NCBI GenBank assembly: GCA_016792625.1 | Contig: JAEUKK010000156.1 | Location: 62,001-126,000 of the forward strand | Direction: 5' to 3' | Length of the DNA stretch: 64,000 nucleotides | Source: Deltaproteobacteria bacterium | GTDB taxonomy: Bacteria > Myxococcota_A > UBA796 > UBA2385 | In this document: positions 1 through 6,938 of the stretch, piece after piece | How positions within the stretch are numbered: position 1 is the stretch's first letter | Layout: each line of letters begins with the position of its first letter | Program-made: the position numbers and the translations under genes | Notes under the pieces: generated by a model | Database searches by the model: none | Seen by the model: only the letters and a program-made list of their open reading frames with translations | What the model was told of the DNA's origin: nothing

Positions 1-1982
1 TCCTCGCGCAGGGCGCCGCGCAGCGCCCGCGCGAAGCTCTCGGTGTGTTTGCCGACCTCGCGCTGGTTGACCAGGGCCGACTTCACCGGGTGCACGAACT
101 CGATCGGGTCTTCCAGCGTGATCACATGAGAGGACTTGCTCTCGTTGATCAGGTTGACCACGGCGGCCAGCGTGGTCGACTTGCCGCTCGACGCCGGGCC
201 CGAGACCACGATGAGGCCCTGGTGGTAGTCGAGCAGCTCGGTCAGGCGCCCGGGCAGGCGGATGTCGGTGAAGGTGGGCGGCGTGTTGGGGATCACGCGG
301 AAGGCCGCGCAGATGCCCTTGCGCTGCTTGAACGCGTTGACCCGGTAGCGGCCGACCTCGGGGATGCTGTAGCAGAGGTCAATCTCGCCGCGCTCTTCGA
401 GCAGGTCGCGCTGGCGGGGGGTGAGCAGCGAGAGCACGGCTTTGGCCGCCGAGGGCGCGGGCAGCGGCTTCCAGCCCTCGACCCGCTCGAGCCGGCCGTT
501 GCGGCGCATGATCGGCGGCTCACCCACGCTGATGTGCAGGTCGCTCGCCCCTTGTTCGCGCACCTGGGCCAGCAGCTTGTCGACCGGGTTGCTGATCGTG
601 GCGCTGTTCACCGCGCTGGTCTGGGCGTCGGAGCCGGTGTGCTTGAGGTTGAGGCGCTGGCTGAGATCGCGGGCCACCTCGGCGGCCCGGGTGCGGACCT
701 CAGAGCTCGGGTCCTTCTCGACGAGCTGCTGCAGGTAGGGGATGAGCCGCTGGTCGTCAAAGCGGGAGAAGGCGCGCACCACCTCAAGGCGCACCTCGGC
801 CCGCGGGTCGCGCAAGATCTGCACCAGCGGCTTCAGCGCGTGGGTCGAGCCGATCTGGGCGAGCGCGTCAATGGCGGCCCAGCGGGTGTCTTCGTCGGCC
901 AGCGCCTCGACCAAGGCGGGCACGGCGCGCTCATCTTTGAGGCGGCCCAGCGTGTCGCAGGCGGTGATGCGCAGCCACCAATCGGGCGCCTTCAAGAGCG
1001 TGCAGACCGGCGCCACGACCCGCGGATCGTTGAACTGCTCGGCGAGCACCAGCGCGTTGGTGCGCACGTGCTCATCTTGGTGGCTGAGCAGGCTGAGCGC
1101 CGGCTCAAGCAGGGCGTCGCCGAAGGTCTGCAGGGTCTCGAGGATGCGGGTGCGCAGCCAGCCGACCAGATCGGTCGAGAAGCGCAGGATGTCGAGCAGC
1201 ACGTCGGTCGCAGAGCCGGTGGCCAGCAAAATCTCGACGCTGAGGCGGCGGGTGGCGTCCTCACCCTCGCCCATCAGGTTGAGCATGCGCTCCCGCATCT
1301 TCTTGGGCTCGAGGCGGGCCTGGTGGCGCAGGTACTGCGCGGCTTTGTCGCGGGCGGTGGCGTCGCCGTGCGCGAAGCGGTCGATCATCAGGTCGATCAC
1401 GCGGGCGTCGGGCAGGGCGATGATCGCCTCGAGCGCCGCGGTGGCCACGTCCGAGTCGCTGTCCTTGGCGGCCTGGATGAACAGGTCCATCTGCTTTTGG
1501 GCCTGGCCATCTTGGGCGAGGCCGCGCACTGCGGTCAGCCGGACCGGCCCCGGGCCGTCGGTCACCGCCCGCACCAGCCAGGTCTCGCGGCTCGGCCCGC
1601 GCAGGTTCAGCGCCATCTCCCAGGCGAGGCGCTGGCGGCGGCTGTCGGCGTCGCGCATCAGGCCGTCGAGGGCCTTGTTCACCACGCCGTCGTCGAGGCG
1701 GGGGATCAGGCGGGCCACGAAGGTGCGCGCGTGGCTGCTCTGCTCGGTCAGCTCGCCAAAGAGCTGCTGCACCGCCTTGAGGTCGGCGCCGTCGAGGAAG
1801 CGCTCGACGCCCACCTGGCGCACGCTCGCGTCCTTCACCCACAGCAGTGGGATGGCGGCGATCGGCTTGATGCCCGCGTCGCGCAGCTCGACGAGCAGCA
1901 GCTGCTTCTCCTCTTCGTTCGCCCAGGCGCTCTCGAGCGCCCGCTCCAGCGGCTTCTTCTTCCCGAACCCCAGGATGGCCAT
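1..1982 (-). CDS. HEAT-repeat protein fused to a PilT-type ATPase (3' end cut off by window)
   Basis: Translating the minus strand from the ATG at 1982 gives an open frame of 660 residues with no stop before the window edge. Roughly residues 20-440 are repeated amphipathic helices of HEAT/PBS-lyase type, with recurring segments such as VRLEVVRAF and VPALVEALADEDTRWAA. From about 465 the protein is a type IV pilus retraction ATPase homologue: the PilT N-terminal signature EQGASDLHISVGEPP, a Walker A loop GPASSGKSTT with its lysine near 601, and an Asp box ITLEDPIEF. The sequence ends just before Walker B. PilT-family hexamers power pilus retraction in the cytoplasm; the HEAT part is likely a protein-interaction scaffold. 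No pilus genes are in view, so a role other than retraction is possible. It starts 29 bases after the helicase gene and is probably co-transcribed with it. Confidence 0.85.
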   Translation of the reverse strand, partial: MAILGFGKKKPLERALESAWANEEEKQLLLVELRDAGIKPIAAIPLLWVKDASVRQVGVERFLDGADLKAVQQLFGELTEQSSHARTFVARLIPRLDDGVVNKALDGLMRDADSRRQRLAWEMALNLRGPSRETWLVRAVTDGPGPVRLTAVRGLAQDGQAQKQMDLFIQAAKDSDSDVATAALEAIIALPDARVIDLMIDRFAHGDATARDKAAQYLRHQARLEPKKMRERMLNLMGEGEDATRRLSVEILLATGSATDVLLDILRFSTDLVGWLRTRILETLQTFGDALLEPALSLLSHQDEHVRTNALVLAEQFNDPRVVAPVCTLLKAPDWWLRITACDTLGRLKDERAVPALVEALADEDTRWAAIDALAQIGSTHALKPLVQILRDPRAEVRLEVVRAFSRFDDQRLIPYLQQLVEKDPSSEVRTRAAEVARDLSQRLNLKHTGSDAQTSAVNSATISNPVDKLLAQVREQGASDLHISVGEPPIMRRNGRLERVEGWKPLPAPSAAKAVLSLLTPRQRDLLEERGEIDLCYSIPEVGRYRVNAFKQRKGICAAFRVIPNTPPTFTDIRLPGRLTELLDYHQGLIVVSGPASSGKSTTLAAVVNLINESKSSHVITLEDPIEFVHPVKSALVNQREVGKHTESFARALRGALRE

Positions 1983-2011
1983 GTGCGCGCCCCCGTCGTG
2001 GTGCGGGGCGA

Positions 2012-4603
2012 CTATGGCACGGGCGGGCCAGCCCCTCGGGCGGTCGGCCCAAGCGGCGCGCTGGCGCGGAAGAAGGCGCGCACCCGGTCGAGCACGGCGC
2101 GGGTCGGGCCAGTGGCGCGCTCCATCTCGGGCAACGAGCGGAGGAAGATCCGCCCGTACCAGCGCTCGTGCACCCGCCGGTCGAGGATGAGCACCGCGCC
2201 GCGATCCGAAGCGGAGCGCACCAGCCGCCCAAAACCTTGGCGCAAGCGGAGCACCGCCGCGGGCAGCGTAAAGGTGCGGAAGGGGTCGAGGCCCATCGCG
2301 TCGACCCGCTCGTAGCGGGCCTGCTGGATGGGCTCGGTGGGCACACGAAAGGGCAGCTTGGGGATGATCACGAGGCGCAGCGCCTCGCCGCGCACCGAGA
2401 CCCCCTCCCAAAAACTGTCGGTGCCAAAAAGCACCGCGTTGCCGTGGGCCCGGAAGGTGTCGAGCAGCCGGTCGCGGCCCATCTGGCCCTGGCGCAACAG
2501 CAGCAGGCGGTCGCCCAGCGCCGCGGCGCAGCGGGCGTGCAGCTGGCCCACCGCCTCGTGGCTGGTGCAGAGCACAAAGACGCCCCCGCCGCTGATCTCG
2601 ATGGCCTCAGCGGTGACCTGGGCCGCCGCGTCGAGCCAGCCCGGCTGGTCGGGGGCGGGCAGGTCCCGGGGGAGGCCGAGCAGGGCTTGGCGCAGATAGT
2701 CGAAGGGAGAGGGGAAGACACCGAGCTGGAGGGTCTTCTGCTCAAAGCGGAGGGCGGGGCCCCCGGGCTGCTGTGCGGCAGGCCCTCCGCGGGCGGTGGG
2801 CGCGTCCTCGCCCTCGGGCGCGGCGGGGGCGCGTAGGCCCACCCGGCCCAAAAAGTGGTCGAAGTGGCCGTTGACCGTCAGCGTGGCCGAGGTGAGCACC
2901 GCGGCTTTGAGCGGCCGGAAGAGGTGCGCGCGCAGGGCCTCGCCCACGTCGATCGGCGCGACGGCCAGCGCCGCCCCCTGCCGGCGCCCGCGGGGGCGCC
3001 CCACCCAGCGCACGCTGTCGGGGTCGTCGGCGAGCAGCCGCTGGGTGCTGCCGGCCAGCTCGGTCAGCCGCTTGCGCGCCCGCCCGAGGTCGAAGACGGG
3101 CTGGGGCTCGGCGAGGCGCTGCTGGGGTGGCAGCTCGTCGAGCAGGTCGAGCAGCTGGCCGCTGAGGGCCGCCGCCTGGGCCAGCCGGTGGCCGGCCTCG
3201 CGCAGAGCGGGCTCTAGCAGGTCGATCCAAAGCTCCGTGGCCCGCAGGGCCGCGTCGATGCGCCGGCTGTCCTGCCCATCCGGCAGCAGCTCGGCGGCGC
3301 AGAGCTCCAGCGCGTCGTGCACCGCCTGGTCCACCTTGGGCAAGAGGCGGCCCAACAGCTCGCTGTCGCGCTCAAAACGCCGCTGATCCTCGGGGTGCAG
3401 CGGGCTGCCCTTGGCGAGGAAGCGCTCCCGCAGCCGCACCAAGGCCCCGGGGCCCCGCCGGCCGGGCACGAGGCGCTGCACCGCCCGGCCGAGGCTGCGG
3501 GCGCCGATGCCCGCCTGCAAGAGGCTGGTGGCCGCGTCCTCAATGTGGTGCGCCTCGTCGATGATCACGCGGTCATAGAGCGGCAGCAGGCCCTCGCCGC
3601 CGGTCTCCGACTTGATGACCCGGTCGGCCAGCAGCAGGCTGTGGTTGATGACCAGCAGCTGCGCCTCGGCCGCGTGGCGGCGGGCCTGGTAATAAAAGCA
3701 GCGGCCAAAGTGTGGGCAACGGGCCCGCAGCGTCTGGTCGTGGTCGCTTTCGACCCGCTCCCAGAGCTCGTCGTCGACCGCGGCGCCCAGCTCTTGGCGC
3801 GTGCCCTCGGCCGAGCCCTCAGCGAAGCGGGCCAGCCCCTCGAGCGCCGCGCGGTCGGCCGGCGAGAGGTCGGGCTCGTGCAAGGCCTCTTCGAGCCGGC
3901 GGCGGCAGAGGTAGTTGGATCGGCCCTTCAGCACGGCGCTCTTGACGCCGACCCCCGCGCGGTCGAGCACGGGCAGGTCGCTGGTGGCGAGCTGGCTCTG
4001 CAGGGTGAGGGTGAAGGTGGCGATGGCGACCTTGCCCTGGTTCTGCAGCGCCCAGAGCGCGGCGGGCAGCAGATAGGCCAGCGACTTGCCCGTGCCGGTG
4101 CCCGCTTCGAGCGTGGCGATCTGGCCCTCGTTCAGCGCGACGCGCACCGCCTCGGCCATGCCGAGCTGCCCGGCGCGGGGCTCATGACCGTCGAGCACCG
4201 CCGGCAGCCGCTGGCGGAACCAGACCTCGACCTCGGCGGCGGCGATGGGCACGGCCTTGGGCGCGTGCGGCTCAACGAACCAGGTCGAGGCAGTGACCGT
4301 ATTGTTGACGATGACGCTGCCGACGCCATCTTCGCCGAGCCTGCCCCCAATCGACAGGTCGGCTTCGCTGGGCAAGAGCAGGCCGCTCGGGTGGTTGTGA
4401 ATGACCACCTGGCCGGGCTGCGGGCGCCGGAGCAGGACCAGCACCTGGTCGTCGGTGCCCCGGGCGTGCACCTCGACCTGACACACGCAGCCCTCGGCGT
4501 CGACCTCGCCGATGGCCATGAGCTCTGCGCCGCCGTGGGCGTCGATCTCGGCCCGCAGGGCGGCGGCGGCCTCGGGCCGAAAGCGGGAAGGGGGGCGGGT
4601 CAC
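2012..4603 (-). CDS. JAMM/RadC-like domain fused to a DinG-family helicase
   Basis: 863 residues from a GTG start. Residues 1-125 form a JAB/MPN domain with a complete JAMM metal motif: His69, His71, Ser79 and Asp82 in HNHPSGLLLPSEAD. The rest is an XPD/DinG superfamily 2 helicase, with Walker A EAGTGTGKS near 166-174, a DEAH box at 349-352 and motif VI QGFGRLVRS. Such enzymes are 5'-3' DNA helicases with a [4Fe-4S] cluster, used in repair and R-loop or D-loop removal. Only three cluster cysteines are visible (C233, C296, C302); the position five residues before C296, where E. coli DinG has C194, is Thr291. The JAMM fold recalls RadC. The gene lies between glgP (39-base gap) and the PilT-like gene. 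The helicase call is firm; whether the cluster forms is uncertain. Confidence 0.9.
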   Translation of the reverse strand: MTRPPSRFRPEAAAALRAEIDAHGGAELMAIGEVDAEGCVCQVEVHARGTDDQVLVLLRRPQPGQVVIHNHPSGLLLPSEADLSIGGRLGEDGVGSVIVNNTVTASTWFVEPHAPKAVPIAAAEVEVWFRQRLPAVLDGHEPRAGQLGMAEAVRVALNEGQIATLEAGTGTGKSLAYLLPAALWALQNQGKVAIATFTLTLQSQLATSDLPVLDRAGVGVKSAVLKGRSNYLCRRRLEEALHEPDLSPADRAALEGLARFAEGSAEGTRQELGAAVDDELWERVESDHDQTLRARCPHFGRCFYYQARRHAAEAQLLVINHSLLLADRVIKSETGGEGLLPLYDRVIIDEAHHIEDAATSLLQAGIGARSLGRAVQRLVPGRRGPGALVRLRERFLAKGSPLHPEDQRRFERDSELLGRLLPKVDQAVHDALELCAAELLPDGQDSRRIDAALRATELWIDLLEPALREAGHRLAQAAALSGQLLDLLDELPPQQRLAEPQPVFDLGRARKRLTELAGSTQRLLADDPDSVRWVGRPRGRRQGAALAVAPIDVGEALRAHLFRPLKAAVLTSATLTVNGHFDHFLGRVGLRAPAAPEGEDAPTARGGPAAQQPGGPALRFEQKTLQLGVFPSPFDYLRQALLGLPRDLPAPDQPGWLDAAAQVTAEAIEISGGGVFVLCTSHEAVGQLHARCAAALGDRLLLLRQGQMGRDRLLDTFRAHGNAVLFGTDSFWEGVSVRGEALRLVIIPKLPFRVPTEPIQQARYERVDAMGLDPFRTFTLPAAVLRLRQGFGRLVRSASDRGAVLILDRRVHERWYGRIFLRSLPEMERATGPTRAVLDRVRAFFRASAPLGPTARGAGPPVP

Positions 4604-4642
4604 GCCCGCGCCTATCCCGCCCGGTGGGCCCGTCTGGTGCGC

Positions 4643-6733
4643 TTAGACCGGCCTGGCTGCCAGCACGGGCAGGGCCGGCGCCGGCGCGTCGAGCTCGGCC
4701 TCGTACATGCTGGCTTTGTAGTCCAGCACCATCCGGTGGGTGTTGAACAGCGGCACGCAGCTGGCCATCGACGCGGCGCTCATCTTGGCCCAGGCCGCGC
4801 CGTCGGCGAAGGTGGGGAGCACCTGCTCCTCAAGCACGCGGTAGAGGTCGCTGGCGTCGGCGACGTCCTGGTCCTCCTCGTCGGCGTAGTCCTCGGCCCG
4901 GCCGATCGACCAGCCGTTGCTGCCATCCCAGGCCTCGGGCCACCAGCCATCTTGGATGCTGCAGTTGAGGTTGCCGTTGATGGCCGCCTTCTGGCCGCTG
5001 GTGCCGCTGGCCTCGCGCGGGCGGCGGGGCGTGTTCAGCCACACGTCGCAGCCGCTGGTGAGCAGGCGGCCCAGCGCCATGTCGTAGTCGGGCACGAAGA
5101 GCACGCGGTCGTGGTAGCGCGGGTCACGCACGAACTCGAGCACGCGGGCCACGATCTGCTGCCCGGCGACGTCGGCGGGGTGGGCTTTGCCCGAGTAGAG
5201 CACCTGCACGCCGGCGTCGAGCAGGCGCACGAGGCGGTCGGGGTCGAAGAAGAGCAGGTCGCCGCGCTTGTAGGGCGCAAAGCGGCGGGCGAAGCCGATG
5301 GTCAGCGCCCGCGGGTCGAGCACGGGGCGGCCGAGGCGGCGGCGCACCTCGGCGACGAGGCGGGTGCGGCGCTGGTCGCGGGCGGCGAGCACCTCGGCCT
5401 GGGGGAGCTGGTGGCAGCGCTGCCAATAGCCCCGGTCGGCGAGGTGCAGGCGCCAGTCGGGGAGGTGGCGGTCCCAGAGGTCCATGGTCTCGGGGGCGAG
5501 CCAGGCGCCGGGGTGCACGCCGTTGGTGATGTGGCCGACGGGCAGCTTGAGGCCGCGCCACATCTCACGGGTGACCTCGCCGTGCAGCGCGCTGACGCCG
5601 TTGATGGCGCGGCTGGCCCGCATGCCGAGCACGGTCATGCAGAGGGGCTCGTCGACATCGCCCGGGCGCTCGCGGCCCTTGTCCATGAACGCGCCGGGCC
5701 AGAGGCCGATCTGGCTGCGCCAGGCCCCCAGCACCGGGTCGACCAGGGCCCAGGGGAAGCGGTCGTGCCCCGCCGGCACCGGCGTGTGGGTGGTGAAGAC
5801 GCAGCGCTGGCGCACGGCCGCCCAGGCCGCCTCGGGCTCGAGGCCCGACAGCACGCCCCGGGCCCACAGCTCTAGGGTGAGGAAGCTCGCGTGCCCCTCG
5901 TTCATGTGGAAGGTCGCCGGCTCTAGGCCGATGGCCCGCAGCAGGCGCGCGCCGCCGATGCCCAGCAGCACCTCTTGGATGAGCCGGGTGCGCTGGTCGC
6001 CGCCGTAGAGGCGCTGGGTCAGGGCGCGGTGCTCGGGCGGGTTCTCGGGCACATCGGCGTCGAGGAGCAGCAGCCGCACCCGGCCGATGTGCACCTCGTG
6101 CGCCCGCGCGGCGAGGGTGCCCGCGCCCAGCGGCACGCGCACGACCACGGGCCGGCCGTCGGGGCCGAGCACGGGCTTGATCGGCAGGCGGGCCGGATCG
6201 TTGCGGCAGAAGGCCGGCATCTGGCGGCCGTCGTGCAGCACCTGGCGGAAGTAGCCCTCGGACCAGAAAATACCGACCGCGACGAGGTTGAGGTCGGTGT
6301 CGCAGGCCGAGCGCAGGTGGTCACCGGCCAACATGCCGAGGCCGCCCGAGTAGATGGGCAGGCTCTCGTGCAGGCCGTACTCCATGCAGAAGTAGGCGGT
6401 CAGCGGGCCTTTGGGCTGGGGGCGGCGGTGGTAGGCCCGCCAGAGGGTCAGCAGGGCCTCGGCGTCTTCGCGCCAAGCGGGGCTGGCGTGGGCGAGGGCA
6501 CCTTCACGCAGCATGGCCAGCGGGTTGTGGTTCAGCGCCTCCCACCGGACGGGGTCGAGGCGGGGCCAGAGGTCGTGGGCCGCGGGGCGCCCGGTCCACC
6601 ACAGATCGTTGGCCAGCGCGAGCAGGTCGGCGAAGAGCGGGTCGCGCGCCGTCCCGTGCGCGGTGTGGTCGGGGCCGTGCGCGGGGGCCGAGGCCTCGAG
6701 CAGCGGGGCCGGTGCGGGAGCGGTGGGGGCCAT
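4643..6733 (-). CDS. glgP: Alpha-glucan (glycogen/maltodextrin) phosphorylase
   Basis: 696 residues from the ATG at 6733; the open frame continues upstream, but that part only mirrors the divergent oxidoreductase gene. It is a GT35 phosphorylase of the short DUF3417-containing class. Visible signatures are YSGGLGMLAGDHLR near the N-terminal third, FHMNEGHASF, TTHTPVPAGHDRF, FARRFAPYKRG, and the pyridoxal-phosphate site ASGTSGQKAAING with its lysine at about 582. The enzyme releases glucose-1-phosphate from the non-reducing ends of alpha-1,4-glucans in the cytoplasm. It complements malQ at 24054-25538, together giving a glycogen/maltodextrin breakdown route. It heads a probable minus-strand operon with the helicase and PilT-like genes. 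The usual Met after SG is Gln here. Confidence 0.93.
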   Translation of the reverse strand: MAPTAPAPAPLLEASAPAHGPDHTAHGTARDPLFADLLALANDLWWTGRPAAHDLWPRLDPVRWEALNHNPLAMLREGALAHASPAWREDAEALLTLWRAYHRRPQPKGPLTAYFCMEYGLHESLPIYSGGLGMLAGDHLRSACDTDLNLVAVGIFWSEGYFRQVLHDGRQMPAFCRNDPARLPIKPVLGPDGRPVVVRVPLGAGTLAARAHEVHIGRVRLLLLDADVPENPPEHRALTQRLYGGDQRTRLIQEVLLGIGGARLLRAIGLEPATFHMNEGHASFLTLELWARGVLSGLEPEAAWAAVRQRCVFTTHTPVPAGHDRFPWALVDPVLGAWRSQIGLWPGAFMDKGRERPGDVDEPLCMTVLGMRASRAINGVSALHGEVTREMWRGLKLPVGHITNGVHPGAWLAPETMDLWDRHLPDWRLHLADRGYWQRCHQLPQAEVLAARDQRRTRLVAEVRRRLGRPVLDPRALTIGFARRFAPYKRGDLLFFDPDRLVRLLDAGVQVLYSGKAHPADVAGQQIVARVLEFVRDPRYHDRVLFVPDYDMALGRLLTSGCDVWLNTPRRPREASGTSGQKAAINGNLNCSIQDGWWPEAWDGSNGWSIGRAEDYADEEDQDVADASDLYRVLEEQVLPTFADGAAWAKMSAASMASCVPLFNTHRMVLDYKASMYEAELDAPAPALPVLAARPV

Positions 6734-6938
6734 CGGGTCCTCGGGTGCGGGCCAGGCGGCGCGGGCGCCGCGGGAGGGCTGAGCGTAACCCAAGGGAGAG
6801 TCACGCTGGCAAGGGCGCCGCGCGGGCCACCTTCGGACCGGCGCGCGCCCGGCTTGACCCCGGAGGCCAGAGCCCGCCGCTGCGGGCCCCGGGTTGACGG
6901 CGCGGCGCTGGTGGGCGAGGTGGCCGGATGGAGGCCAC

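Noticed and set aside
45..2315. Long plus-strand open frame of 756 codons
   Set aside because: It is the mirror of the HEAT-PilT gene; composition is repetitive Gly/Val/Arg/His and no domain is recognisable. High GC produces such shadows.
3317..5875. Long plus-strand open frame of 852 codons over dinG and glgP
   Set aside because: Spans two real genes on the opposite strand, and its sequence is low-complexity Gly/Val/His/Ala without motifs.
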